DNA of 64,000 bases from the NCBI RefSeq assembly GCF_023898315.1, contig NC_064625.1, positions 101,108,269-101,172,268 of the forward strand. Reading direction: 5' to 3'. Positions 32,259-43,404 of the stretch are shown here, in pieces. Positions within the stretch are counted from its first letter, which is position 1. The number at the start of each line of letters is the position of its first letter. A program made the position numbers and the translations under genes. The DNA comes from Schistocerca nitens. Its lineage: Eukaryota; Arthropoda; Insecta; Orthoptera; Acrididae. The notes beneath the pieces were generated by a model. It ran no database searches. It was not told the DNA's origin and saw nothing but the letters and a program-made list of their open reading frames with translations.

Positions 32259-33589
32259 CAGGGTCCAGCATAAAAAACTCCCCGATTACAAAGTAACGTG
32301 CAGCGGACAGTAGAAGGAGCAGAGTGGTGGAGGGCGCGTCATTAAGTAGCTGCCTACGTGCCGTTTTCAGTGTACGCCATGGCGTGGTCTGGTGAACATC
32401 GTGCCTTCGTAGTGGAAGATTTTATTCAAAATGGCGAATCGCCTATTAATACTCAACGTGCTTTTCGCGTTCGCTTTGCGCTCGGACGACGGGACCCTGT
32501 TCCCGATAAGAAAACAATTTATTCTTGGGTTGCTAACTTTCGTGAGACAGGTTCCGCATTAAAAAGGAAACCACCTGGACGACCACGGACTGCAACAGGC
32601 CCCGGAAATGTTGATGCAGTTAGAGCTTCAGTTCAACAATCTCCTCGACGATCCGCTAAAAAGCATGCGGCAGCATTACGGATATCTGATCGAAGTGTGA
32701 GAAGAATCTTGCATCGAGATCTTAAAATGCATCCTTACAAAATTGTAACTACGCAGGAACTGAGTGAATGAGACTGTGGTGTCCGTGTAAGTTTGTGCCA
32801 AGACCTTCTTCGGAACATTCGTCCCAACGATATTGTGATTTTTTCTGATGAAGCACACTTTCACCTTGCCGGAACAGTGAACAGCCAAAATTGCAGGTAC
32901 TGGTGTGCACACAATCCCCAAGAACTTCATCAACGACCACTTCATAGCCCTAAAGTAACAGTATGGTGTGCTGTTTACAATTCCGGAGTGATCGGTCCTT
33001 ACTTTTTCGAAGAAAATGACAGGAATTTAACCATCAACAGTGAACGCTATTGTGCCATGCTCCGCGACTTTCTCCAACCGCAACTAAGGGAGCTTTTTGG
33101 TGAAATAGAGAACGTGTGGTTCCAGCAAGATGGTGCTACAGCCCACACAGCGCGGCAGTCACTGGCATTGGTGAAGGAAATGTTTCCTGGACATGTGATC
33201 TCGTTGCGTGGAGACATTGGCTGGCCCCCATGATCGCCGGACTTAACGCCCTGTGATTTCTTTCTTTGGGGCTATTGAAAAGCAAAAGTTTATGAACAAC
33301 GTCCACAATCTTTACGAGCCCTGAAAGAAGCAATTACACAAGAGGTTGAAGCTATTCCACCTGAAATGACTCAAAGAGTAATGAATAACTTCAGGGAAAG
33401 ACTCAATCAGTGTGTCGACAGTGCAGGAAGCCATTTAAGGGATGTTTTATTTAAAAAGTAAGACCATAAGAGTATTTTCTAAAATGGCATAATATGTACT
33501 TTTATTTAGTATAAATAAAATTGTTCTACCTTATTTGGTTTTGTTTTTATTAGCTTTCCTTAAAGGGGAGGTTTTTCTGCCGGACCTTG
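32259..33589 (+). mobile_element. DD41D Tc1/mariner transposon
   Basis: The 1331-bp element is flanked by TA (32257-32258, 33590-33591). Its ends CAGGGTCCAGCATAAAAAAC and, inverted, CAAGGTCCGGCAGAAAAACC continue in TCCCC. Related decayed copies are suspected at 20589, 46340 and 58985. Confidence 0.93.
32379..33461 (+). pseudogene. DD41D transposase with three in-frame TGA codons
   Basis: It starts MAWSGEHRAFVVEDFIQNGE and runs 360 codons in one frame to GSHLRDVLFKK. The N-terminal part is an insect-type HTH (TIYSWVANFRETGSALKRKP, RRSAKKHAAALRISDRSVRR). Catalytic blocks are IVIFSDEAHFHLAG, VWFQQDGATAHTARQ and SPDLTPCDFFLW. There are 41 residues between the second and third Asp, as in the rosa and visitor-type DD41D lineages. 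The only lesions are TGA at 32769-32771, at 33234-33236 just before the SPDL block, and at about 33276. The first two replace what look like Arg CGA codons (C to T at CpG). No indels were seen, so decay is young. It could share a source with the older relics. Confidence 0.9.
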
Positions 33590-33608
33590 TATTTTCAAAA
33601 ATTGCTTA

Positions 33609-34135
33609 CACAGGGTGTGGCAATCAAATAATGAGACTGACATCAAAAATGTGATTTATTGCAAACAAAATTACTACTAACTTTTATACCTTCATCATAC
33701 TCCCCTCCCCTGTCTATACATGGCTGCATAAGTGTCCTCCATTATTCGAAGCAATATTGTAGGTCATCCATTGTCACCCTCTTCAACAGCTCTTCCATTT
33801 TTTCTTTTAACTCTTCAACAGTCTGAAACAATGTCCTCTTCAATGCACTTCTCAGTTTTGGTAACAGATGAAAGTCACAGGCAGCCAGATCTGCTGAATA
33901 CGAAGGGTATCCAAAGAGAGAAATGTGCTTGCCCTTAAAAATTGTTTGACAGGTGCGGCATTGTGGACTGGTGTGTTATCCTGATGCAGAATCCGTGTGT
34001 CGTCCTTCCGCAGATCTGTTTTTTTCTTCCTTACTCTTTCCCTTCACTTGGTTAGGACTTCATTGTAGTATTACTGTGTCGAATAATTCGACTCGCAGGC
34101 ACCCATTCAGTCATGATAACACACCTAATATTGGG
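33609..34135 (-). mobile_element. Mariner C-terminal half, truncated
   Basis: It begins next to TA with CACAGGGTGTGGCAATCAAA. Minus-strand pieces read a charged segment like KSKEEKNRSAEG, then a block equivalent to HQDNTPVHNAAPVKQF and LRASTFLS, an ACDFHLLPKLRSALKRTLF block and EELKEKMEELLKRVTMDDLQ. That is the second and third catalytic blocks and C-terminus of a mariner transposase, with frameshifts. The N-terminal half is absent. The copy stops at the poly-G run that begins the inverted repeat region. Confidence 0.65.
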
Positions 34136-34140
34136 AAAGG

Positions 34141-34155
34141 GGGGGGGGGGGGGGG
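34141..34155. repeat. Poly-G run
   Basis: At least 15 consecutive G. It is an obvious site of length polymorphism and of sequencing error. Confidence 0.9.
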
Positions 34156-34172
34156 AGAACAACAACAATTGG

Positions 34173-34216
34173 CCTTTACAAATGTCTGCTTGTGTCTGTG
34201 TATGTGCAGATGGATA

Positions 34217-34251
<35 letters not shown>

Positions 34252-34611
34252 ACCTGTCCTTTTTTCCCCCTAAGGCAAGTCTTTCCGTTCCCGGGATTGG
34301 AGTGACTCCTTACCCTCTCCCTTAAAATCCACATCCATTCGTCTTTCCCTCTCCTTCCCTTTTTCCTGATGAAGCAACTGTTTGTTGCGTAAGCTTGAAT
34401 TTTGTGTGTATGTTTGTGTTTGTTTGTGTGTCTATCGACCTGCCAGCACTTTTGTTTGGTAAGTCACATCATCTTTGTTTTTAGATATATTTTTCCCACG
34501 TGGAATGTTTCCCTCTATTTGGTAAGTCACATCATCTTTGTTTTTAGATACTTTGTTTTTAGATACTTTGTTTTTAGATATTTTTTTCCCACGTGGAATG
34601 TTTCCCTCTAT

Positions 34612-34668
<57 letters not shown>

Positions 34669-34940
34669 CAAACGAAAGCGTTGGTATGTCGATAGACACA
34701 CAAACAAACACTAATACACACACAAAATTCAAGCTTTCGCAACCCACGGTTGCCTCATCAGGAAAGAGGGAAGGAGAGGGAAAGACAAAAGGATGTGGGT
34801 TTTAAGGGAAAGGGTAAGGAGTCATTCCAATCCCGGCAGCGGAAAGACTTACCTTAGGGGGAAAAAAGGACAGGCATACACTCGCTCACACACACATATC
34901 CATCCGCACATATACAGACACAAGCAGACATATGTAAAGG
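34173..34940. repeat. Long inverted repeat with internal duplications
   Basis: The left arm 34173-34459 and right arm 34667-34940 are imperfect reverse complements. They share phrases such as TGTCTGCTTGTGTCTGT, CCTGTCCTTTTTTCCCCCTA, TCTTTCCCTCTCCTTCCCT and AAGCTTGAATTTTGTGTG. The central 207 bp holds two copies of CCCACGTGGAATGTTTCCC, several TTTGTTTTTAGATA units and a (CA)n of about 50 bp. The same CACGTGGAATG-type phrase recurs at about 45318-45345. It carries no transposase. All long frames are antisense or microsatellite artefacts. Confidence 0.88.
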
Positions 34941-35114
34941 CAAAGAGTTTGGGCATCTCTGCCATATTTCTCAAGAAGGGGACAAGGTATCAAGCTGCAT
35001 GGTCTACAGGCAGTGTAAATAATTTAAGCTTCTAAATAAATGCAATCAAAGTATGTGGCCATATATGCCACATATTTTGATACAAAGTCACACATCAAAA
35101 CCTATAGATGAAGT

Positions 35115-35345
35115 ATCAAAATATATGGTGGGCCTGATGGACTACTGGTAAAGTGCATGGCTGGACAGTGACAGATTATGGGATTGAATCTTGGTCAGAT
35201 TGCGCATTTTTAAGTCTTCGTGATGTGAGGAGTTGCCAGAAACAACATATAGTTTGGATTCCATGCTAAATTGTAGGTTTCCCTTTCCACAGTTGGAACT
35301 TCATCTCTTTAATATCATCCTGACACTGTCAGGGAGTCAAGTATG
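35115..35345 (+). repeat. Degenerate tRNA-related SINE (family SINE-3)
   Basis: A tRNA-like head includes GGGCCTGATGGACTACTGGT (A-box region) and a degraded B-box near GGGATTGAATCTTGG. A body with TTGGATTCCATGCTAAATTG and ACTTCATCTCTTTAATATCA follows. I recall this architecture from insect SINEs. No clear target duplication was found. Confidence 0.5.
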
Positions 35346-35629
35346 TCTTCCCTATTGTGCCGACGGAAGTTTCTCACAAACTCCGTATGCTCTCAAGAAA
35401 CTAAGTAACTAACCATCACACTTTGTGAACATTGTCATGGTAACAGCAGCTGAATGGTATCCAACAACTGAAGAATGCTTGTGAATAATGCCGTATGTCA
35501 CATTTGTGGGAGGTGAGATTTACTGTCGAGTAATGCTGTTTACAAACAAGATAGACGGAGCAGAGAGATGATCAGAAACAAAAAAGTATACTACCTTTCT
35601 TGCTCGTCACAGTTTTGATGGATGATACA

Positions 35630-35850
35630 ATGAAATGTGGAACAGGGGAGGGTGACAGCACTGTCTTTTGCTGGTCATTTCTTGGTGTGGGGTAGCAAAG
35701 AGGTAAAAGTACAGTAGCATTTAGATGTTTATAAAGAGGTTGTGCAAGACTATGGTCTAAAATTTAATGTAAATAAGTCAGCGCTGGAATGCACAATAAG
35801 AAAAAGGGTAGACTTAGAGTGTACATGACACTGGGTCGGGAGCAGATTTT
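35630..35850 (+). mobile_element. Reverse transcriptase relic of another LINE
   Basis: A broken plus-strand frame contains DYGLKFNVNKSALECTIRK preceded by a segment like a collapsed FADD..VWG block. This is the motif C to thumb region of a CR1/RTE-like RT. Stops are frequent. Only about 70 codons are recognisable. Confidence 0.45.
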
Positions 35851-36435
35851 ACAAGTTATATCACATTTTTCATAAGGCTATCAGATTCCCTGTGCATATT
35901 CATTTATCACTCTGTTAATTCTTTCAATTTCGATGCTAAAGTTGCATTACGTGATACAACCAACTACTTTGTGAAACTCATAAAGGTTATTAACTACTGA
36001 TCTGTTTGCAATTTTAATAATCGGTCTCAACATTACACAGTGTTTTCTTAGAACTTTCTGTTCAGTAATATTCCACATTCCATAAAAAAAAAAAAAAAAA
36101 AAAAAAAACACATTAGATGAGTGAGTAATTATCTTTCAGGGTTTTGAATTACTGTTTTAAGAGAAAGGAAATTTGTATACCAAAATTACAAATTATCCAG
36201 TTTTGTAATTGTGCAAATGAAGTATTATATTCATCTTTATATTTAGTATTTAGAAGACATTCAGTCATTCCAAATAGTGTTAGATAATGAATATAAATTG
36301 GAAATTAATAAAAACAATCATAAATATATGATAACATAACAAAAGTTACAACATGTTGAGTAAGTTACTAAACACTGTGTATTGTCTACTCTATGAAATC
36401 TAAGATATTTCCAGTACAAGTGAAAGAAGATGATT
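35851..36435. other. Unclassified AT-rich sequence
   Basis: Contains a poly-A run at 36086-36108. Nothing else was recognised. Confidence 0.45.
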
Positions 36436-36783
36436 GCTTAAACACCTTTGTGTATGCTGCAATTAGTCTAATCTTATCATTGTGACTCATATGGGAGCGA
36501 TACATAGTTGGATGTAGTAAACTCCTAGATTTCTCACTTAATACTGGTTCTTGAAACTTTGTAATTAGGCTTTCTTGTGATAATTGGCATTTATGTTCAA
36601 GAGTTTATCAATTCAGGTTTTTCAGCATTTCCGTTCCACTCTGCAATCATTTGCGCAACTATTTTTTGCATGTGTTCAATATCCCCTGTCAGTCCTATCT
36701 AGTACAGGCCTCATAGTCTTGAACAATATTCTAAGATTGAACATACTGGTTACTAGTGAGCAGTCTCTTCTGTACAAGGTGTA

Positions 36784-38034
36784 CAACTTTTCTTCTGCCA
36801 TTTTTCCCCAACATTTGAGGCTTTAATGAAACAAATTGGTTACTCATCTATCATTCAAAGTATTTTCCATCACTGACCAGTACTTTCTCCCATCTTTCAG
36901 GCAGTTTATGAATCCCGCATCAAAAAAATTGTTCATCTTTTGAAGTGATCCACGAATCGATCCAATTTGTGACTTCTTCATGAGATCAGAAGTGTTGGTC
37001 AGCTAAGCCATGCGTCATTGATCTAAACAGGTGATAGTCAAAGGGAACAGTGTCTGGAGAATATGGCGGGTGGGATAAGACTTCCCATTTTAACGTTTCC
37101 ATGTACGTTTTGACCTCTTTTGCAACATGGGGTCGAGCATTGTCTTGCTGCAAAATCACTTTATCATGCCTCTCACTGTATTGTGGCCAATTGTCTTTTA
37201 ATGCTCTGCTCAAACGCATTAACTGAATTTGACAATGAGCACCTGTGATCATTTCACTTGGTTTTAACACCTCATGGTACACGACGCCGAGCTGGTCCCA
37301 CCAAATGCAGAGCATGATCTTGGAGCTGTGAATATTCGGTTTGGCCATTGATGTGGAAGCATGGCCAGGATATCTCCATGATTTTTTGCTTTTAGGGTTA
37401 TCATAATGAACCCATTTTTGTCCCCGGTCACAATGTGATGCAGAAATCTCTTCCATTTTTACCTATGAAGCAACTGTTCACAAACACAAATGCCGTTCAA
37501 CATCTCTTGGTTTCAGCTCACACAGAACCCAAGTTCCTTCTTTCTGAATCATGCTCATAGCCTCGAGACAATTTGAAATGACTTGCTGTGTCACACCCAC
37601 TAATCGTGCCAATTCTTTTTGAGTTTGATGCGAGTCTTCACTCAGCAATGTCTCCAATCCTGTATCTTCGAAAACATTCTCTCTTCCACCACTATGCTGG
37701 GCTAAGACGTTAAAATCGCCATTCTTGAAGCATTGAGACCACTCACAACATGTTCTTTCACTAATAGCATCCTTACCATACATACGTGAGAGAATTCAAC
37801 GAGACTCAGCCGCTGTTTTCTTCATATTGCGACAAAACAAATGACGAGAATTAGGCTCTTGAACTGACATTTTCAATCAAGAACAACTTTATGATGCAGG
37901 CACAAATCAACTAATGTTTGAATGAGGTTATGTTGACCGAGGCCCGAGCTAACTGCCTGATGTCTGCGATTTGTTTCTTTTGACCGCTACTTACCGTTGT
38001 CGCCACCTATCGGCAAACGGTAGAAGCAAAGTTG
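36784..38034 (-). mobile_element. Mariner transposon
   Basis: The 1251-bp element has inverted ends CAACTTTTCTTCTGCCATTT and, inverted, CAACTTTGCTTCTACCGTTT. TA is duplicated at 36782-36783 and 38035-38036. The transposase on the minus strand is in two frames. Confidence 0.92.
36986..37783 (-). pseudogene. Mariner transposase, first catalytic Asp lost
   Basis: The N-terminal piece 37478-37783 (MYGKDAISERTCCEWSQCFK, QKELARLVGVTQQVISNCLE) and the C-terminal piece 36986-37456 are separated by a frame break. The latter holds KWVHYDNPKSKKSW, LQQDNARPHVAKE and PPYSPDTVPFDYHLFRSM. The segment that should read TGDEKW reads DRGQKW, so the first catalytic Asp is replaced by Gly. The second and third Asp remain in a DD34D layout. 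Inactive. Confidence 0.9.
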
Positions 38035-38192
38035 TACAACTTGTAGATGGACTGCGTTTTCACAGTATCTTATCAAAGAACTGAAGTCTGCATTACCTAC
38101 AACTCAGCCCATGTGATCAAGCCATTTCATATTACTTTAAGTTTTTACATCCATGTATTTGCATGAGTTTACTGATTCTGGTTGTGAAAAAC

Positions 38193-39087
38193 TGATGTTG
38201 TTGTTGTGGTCTTCAGTCCTGAGACTGGTTTGATGCAGCTCTCCATGCTACTCTATCCTGTGTAAGCTTCTTCATCTCCCAGTATCTACTGCAACCTACA
38301 TCCTTCTGAATCTGCTTAGTGTATTCATCTCTTGGTCTCCCTCTACGATTTTTACCCTCCACGCTGCCCTCCAATACTAAATTGGTGATCCCTTGATGCC
38401 TCAGAACATGTCCTACCAACCGATCCCTTCTTCTGGTCAAGTTGTGCCACAAACTTCTCTTCTCCCCAATCCTATTCAATACTTCCTCATTAGTTATGTG
38501 ATCTACCCATCTAATCTTCTGCATTCTTCTGTAGCACCACATTTTGAGAGCTTCTATTCTCTTCTTGTCTAAACTATTTATTGTCCATGTTTCACTTCCA
38601 TACATGGCTACACTCCACACAAATACTTTCAGAAATGACTTCCTGACACTTAAATCTATACTCGATGTTAACAAATTTCCCTTCTTCAGAAACGCTTCCC
38701 TTGCCATTGCCAGTCTACATTTTATATCCTCTATACTTCGACCATCATCAGTTACTTTGCTCCCCAAATAGCAAAACTCCTTTACTACTTTAAGTGTCTC
38801 ATTTCCTAATTCCCTCAGCATCACCCGACTTAATTCGACTACATTCCATTATCCTCGTTTTGCTTTTGTTGATGTTCATCTTATATCCTCCTTTCAAGAT
38901 GCTATCCGTTCCATTCAACTGCTCTTCCAAGTCCTTTGCTGTCTCTGACAGAATTACAATGTCATCGGTGAACCTCAAAGTTTTTATTTCTTCTCCATGG
39001 ATTTTAATACCTACTCCGAATTTTTCTTTTGTTTCCTTTACTGCTTGCTCAATATACAGATTGAATAACATTGGGGAGAGGCTACAA
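38193..39087 (-). mobile_element. RTE-like LINE (copy c), 5'-truncated
   Basis: It starts at the 3' end with GTTGTTGTGGTCTTCAGTCC. The C-terminal ORF part 38213-38824 is open for 203 codons (VVKEFCYLGSKVTDDGRSIE, SLWHNLTRRRDRLVGHVLRH, RPRDEYTKQIQKDVG). The RT thumb and palm end lies at about 38799-39087 (IKTLRFTDDIVILSETAKDL). The active-site FADD reads FTDD here. Homology ends inside the QGCSLSPML block at about 39087. Confidence 0.92.
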
Positions 39088-39229
39088 TTTAAGGTAATAT
39101 GCTGTGGTCTTACTATGCAGAAATCTTCACTCCAGTAACAAATTATGTTTGTTACCCAGTATAATAAGTTAATACATGGTGGTGTGGTACTGAGACAAAT
39201 GTTTTTTGGGACACGGCTCACACTCTGAG

Positions 39230-40155
39230 TGTTCTGTACAAACTTAATTATGTATAAACAGTGTGCAGCAGAATTGAAGGATCATGTTTTACAGACTCCA
39301 TAACTGCCTCCCATTGCAACACTTATGTTTGAAATGTAGCTCAAAGATGTGTACAACCTTTCAGTGTGATGGTGCAAATGTGTGGTACCCTGCACCTTCA
39401 CCCTCACACTCGATGATGCTTCAAACAGCAAGGTATTGACGCATGCAACGAAAAGGCCACAGCTCAGAAGTTCCTGTGAACTGTAAGGTGGGTTAATGAT
39501 ATCACATTGGTACCAAATTTCACTACAAATCTGCCCAATGGCGCAGTGGATGTGTCACAGGATGGAAAAGTCATCGTACACCCTCTTGCCCACATTTCAC
39601 CCCTCCTTTTGATGCCTCTGCAATGGAGGTCAGAACTGCAAGGCCCAAGGTTGAAATCATACAGTTTCCTTGTGAGTGGCCAAGTTAAACATTCCAGACA
39701 CACCATTTCTCAAAATTGGCATCAAAAGGCTACAGTGGGTGGCATCAGTGAAACTACTTCTTTCCCTGCGGCATTGATTCCCACACATTTTGCAGTTGAA
39801 AACAACAGTTCACAGTACAGTGAGCGACAGGAAGATGTCCTTGACAACCTTCTACCTGCTGACATCGTTGAGCATTTCAGTCTTTCTCTAAGGACATTGT
39901 GGGGTTGTGTCCCCATTGAACATGATTGCATCCATATGGAGTACAGTGCAATTGCAAATTTTGTTGTCATGTACAGGTTAGAGCTATTAGGGTCTGTTTG
40001 GAACCATTTGACAAAATTTGAAAGTGATCTGAAGCGGCAATGCATGCTTATGCTTTTCCACCTGTTTTGTATCCTCCTGCTGCATGACCATGGAGGAGAG
40101 GAAGGAGGGGGGGGGGGGGATGAGGGTGCAACTTAGACACCTACATGAATAAAAT
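39230..40155. other. Unclassified sequence with an unexplained open frame
   Basis: A plus-strand frame at 39507-40136 runs 209 codons without a recognised domain, signal peptide or membrane segment. It ends in a low-complexity Gly/Glu tail from a poly-G run. There are no splice or start signals that convince me. It may be an old repeat or chance. Confidence 0.3.
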
Positions 40156-40159
40156 AGAT

Positions 40160-40270
40160 CCCAAAGAGTCCCTCAGTTTCAATTCCTGTGTCATACACAA
40201 ATGTCTGGACACTAGCTACAGTGTCACATGCAGTCTTTACATATGACCAGAATTTCTTTGAGTTTTGATT
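40160..40270 (-). mobile_element. Small LINE family A fragment
   Basis: TCAGTTTCAATTCCTGTGTC and CCAGAATTTCTTTGAGTTTT match the inter-domain region of LINE A at 11700-11800 in the same spacing. Confidence 0.5.
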
Positions 40271-40935
40271 AGATTAGATGTACTTTTTGTACCAAAATAT
40301 CCATTGTGAGGAGATCCTGCAGGATGTAGAACATGTCAGAAAAGCAAGGATACATTATGTATATACAAAGAAAAACAATTATGCATATGTGCCTTCCACA
40401 GATTCCAAGTGATATGGTCATCATAGATATGCAATAAGCGAAAAAAATAAAAAATAAAAAAATAAAAATAAAAAACAAAAAAATCTAAAACATCAAATGA
40501 AACTGTACAGCTCCAGAGATCTTTTAAAGTCTCAAATATCTGTGGCATACACATGCAGACTGTGTTTGAGACTTGAAAAGACATCTGGAACCATATACAG
40601 TAGAGTCCCGTTAATCCGATCTAATTGTGCCAGACCTTGTTCGGATTACCAATTTGTTTGGATTAGCCAGAATTACGGTGAAAAGTTTCTAGAGTGAAGT
40701 ATACCAAGCAGATAAGTAGGTACACCATGGTAACATATGGGAAAAAGTATGGGAACAATGGCTCACTCTCATTCCCTGCTCTTGTTATTGTGCATTGTTG
40801 AGACCTTTGTAGTGTCTGAGGTCAGTGCACTGCCAGGTGGCTCCCAAAGTGCTTGGTTATGTTAGTTATAAATTGCTATCACGCGTAACAGCTGTATCGT
40901 ATTCGTTCAGGTGTGGTGGTGTACGTATTTTCATC

Positions 40936-42085
40936 ATGAGTAAACGGAAACATATAGCGTTAACTCTCAAAGAAAAACTGAATGCTTTGAAGCAGATAGA
41001 CAATGGTGAGAATGTATCTAAACTGGCAACGGAACTGGGCGTTGGTAAAGCAACCATTTGTGATTGGAAGAAGAACCGAGCGAAGCTTGAACAATCCTGT
41101 GCAACATCTTCAGGAAAAACACTCAAAATTCAGCAGAATTTGAAACAGTCCCAGTACGATAAATTGGATGAAGCTCTTTTCATTTGATTTACACAGGAAA
41201 GAGAAAGGGGAACTCCTTTGAGTGGAGCACTGGTTCAGGAGAAGGCTGTTTACCTGAACAAGTTAATGAATGGTAATGAGTCTTTTAGTGCAAGTACGGG
41301 TTGTTTGCACAGATTCAAAAAATGTCATGGAATCCATCAGCTAACAATTACCTGAGAGAAGCTTTCTTCTGACTGTGATGCCTTGAAGGAATACTTGAGT
41401 GAGTATGAAAAAGATAAGAGAGGGAAAGTATTCTCCCCAACAAATTTATAATGCTGATGAGACTGGCCTTAATTTTAGGGCATTGCCAACGAAAAGCCTG
41501 GCATCATAAGCAGAAGACCATGCTCCTGGTTTTAAAATGTGCAAAAATCGTGTGACTTTATTAGAGTTCAGCAATGCCGCTGGTAATCACAAGCTGCCTT
41601 TAATGGTGATCAGCAAATCTACCAGGCCCAGAGCTTGTAAAAACTGCAACATGAAGTCCCTACCTGTATATTATCACAACCAGAAAAAAGCATGGATGGA
41701 TGGTAAGCTGTTCAAAGAATTGTTTCACGGCCAGTTTGTTCCCTCTGTTTGACAGTTTTCTAAGGAAAATCATTTGTCTCCCCATGCAATCTTTTTGATT
41801 GACAATGCACCATTTCACCCCAGAACTGAGGAATTATGTGATGGAGAAATTGTGGGGAAGTTTTTGCCGCCGAATGTTATACCACTTCTACAGTCGATGG
41901 ACCAGGACGTAGTGCAAACATTAAACCTGATTTACAGAAAACAATTTTTAAGAATGCTGTTCCAAGATGATAGCATTCCTTTAGTGGACAAAATAAAAAA
42001 GACCAATGTGAAGGTTGTTGTTTATTGGGCTGCCGAGGCCTGGCAGAATATTTCAGAAAATACTCTGAGAAAATGCATCATATAA
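40936..42085 (+). pseudogene. Tigger-like (CENP-B/jerky family) transposase
   Basis: It starts MSKRKHIALTLKEKLNALKQ. The N-terminal CENP-B-type HTH is at residues 1-60 (LATELGVGKATICDWKKNR). TGA codons replace a Trp after DEALFI (41185-41187) and another residue near 41353. A frameshift follows near 41440. The DDE domain then shows YNADETGLNFRALPTKSLAS (first Asp), HAIFLIDNAPFHPRTEEL (second) and PLLQSMDQDVVQTL (third), with 32 residues between the last two. Relatives were domesticated as JRK, TIGD and CENP-B proteins, but stops and the nested LINE argue against domestication here. Confidence 0.88.
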
Positions 42086-42352
42086 CACACTGTCTTCATT
42101 CCACCAAAAAACAATGACTGAGTTTTTGTCATCGAAAAAGTAGGGATAAAATATCTGCTGTATTTTAGTAAGTTTGACAGCTTTTCTTTCATTGTTATGC
42201 ATTGTTTAAACCTAATGTTTTTGGCTAGTTTTTCTAATACATGTTTACTGTACTGTGTAAATTAAAATAGTGTGTATGTACAGCAGTTTACTGCACAGCT
42301 TTCCATACTTAGACTAACATTTTTCATGTTCAGATTAACCAAACATTCAAAT

Positions 42353-43365
42353 TCTACATCTACATTTATACTCTGCAAGCCACCCAATGGTGTGTGGTGG
42401 AGGGCACTTTACGTGCCACTGTCATTACCTCGCTTTCCTGTTCCAGTCGCGTATGGTTCGCGGGAAGAACGACTGCCGGAAAGCCTCCATGCGTGCTCAA
42501 ATCTCTCTAATTTTACATTCGTGATCTCCTCGGGATGTATAAGTAGGGGGAAGCAATATATTCGATCATCCAGAAACACAACCTCTCGAAACCTGGACAG
42601 CAAGCTACACCACAATGCAGAGCGCCTATCTTGCAGAGTCTGCCACTCGAGTTTGCTAAACATCTCCGTAACGCTATCACGCTTACCAAATAACCCTGAG
42701 ACAAAACACGCTGCTCTTCTTTGGATCTTCTCTACCTCCTCTGTTAACCTGATTTGGTACAGATCCCACACCGATGAGCAATACTCAAGTATAGGTCGAA
42801 GGAGTGTTTTGTAAGCCACCTCCTTTGTTGATGGACTACATTTTCTAAGGACTCTCCCAATGAATCTCAACCTGGCACCCGCCTTACCATAATTAATTTT
42901 ATATGATCATTCCACTTCAAATCGTTCTGTACGCATACTCCCAGATATTTTACAGAAGTAACTGCTACCAGTGTTTGTTCCGCTATCATATAATCATACA
43001 ATAAAGGATCATTCTTTCTACATATTTGCAGTACATTACATTTTTCTATGTTAAGGGTCAGTTGCCACTCCCTGCACCAAGTGCCTATCCACTGCAGATC
43101 TTCCTGCATTTTGCTGCAATTTTCTAATGCTGCAACTTCTCTGTATACTACAGCATCATCCGCGAAAAGCCGCATGGAACTTCTGACACTATCTACTAGG
43201 TCATTTATATATATTGTGAAAAGCAATGGTCCCACAACACTCCCCTGTGGCATGCCAGATGTTACTTTAACGACTGTAGACGTCTCTCCGTTGAGAACAA
43301 CATGCTGTGTTCTGTGTGCTAAAAACTCTTCGATCCAGCCACACAGCTGGTCTGATATTCCGGAT
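42353..43365 (-). mobile_element. LINE family A, 5'-truncated, nested in the Tigger-like element
   Basis: Its 3' end is the complement of CTACATCTACATTTATACTC. The RT palm is open at 42867-43253 (PQGSVVGPLLFTIYINDLVD, MRLFADDAVVYREVAA, TWCREWQLTLNIEKC, TSVKYLGVCVQNDLKWNDHI), with FADD intact. A frame break at about 42870 leads to the C-terminal part 42409-42870 (RPILEYCSSVWDLYQIRLTE, IQRRAACFVSGLFGKRDSVT). It is the best-preserved family A copy here. Homology stops just upstream of the PQGSVVGP block. Confidence 0.92.
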
Positions 43366-43404
43366 TACCAGGGTTTGGATTAGTGTTACTCTGCTGTAGT
43401 TCCA

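Larger units (their letters stand above)
36440..39225 (-). mobile_element. LINE family A relic interrupted by a mariner and an RTE
   Basis: LINE A 3' sequence occupies 36440-36783, resumes at 38035-38192, and a further fragment of the RT region appears at about 39088-39225 (GGTGTGGTACTGAGACAAAT aligned to the DFQKAFDSVPH coding region on the minus strand). The gaps are filled by the mariner at 36784-38034 and RTE copy c at 38193-39087. No usable frame remains. Confidence 0.6.
40598..43396 (+). mobile_element. Tigger/pogo-like transposon with nested LINE
   Basis: Inverted ends are CAGTAGAGTCCCGTTAATCC on the left and, complemented from the right, CAGCAGAGTAACACTAATCC. TA is duplicated at 40596-40597 and 43397-43398. 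It carries a broken CENP-B/jerky-type transposase. A LINE A copy at 42353-43365 interrupts its 3' region. Without it the element is about 1.8 kb. Confidence 0.92.

Noticed and set aside
32769-33278. TGA codons of the DD41D element as selenocysteine or readthrough sites
   Set aside because: Two fit CpG decay of CGA codons, and mobile-element decay is the simpler explanation. No recoding element was seen.
34520-34600. CRISPR-like short direct repeats
   Set aside because: TTTGTTTTTAGATA units have no regular spacers and lie in the loop of an animal-type inverted repeat.
34402-34805. ORFs with Cys-Val or His-Thr repeats
   Set aside because: Translations of (CA)n/(TG)n microsatellites, as also at 17967-18194 and 1535-1729.
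39507-40136. 209-codon plus-strand ORF as a gene
   Set aside because: No recognisable domain, no supporting start or splice signals, and the tail is translated poly-G. Kept only as an unexplained frame.
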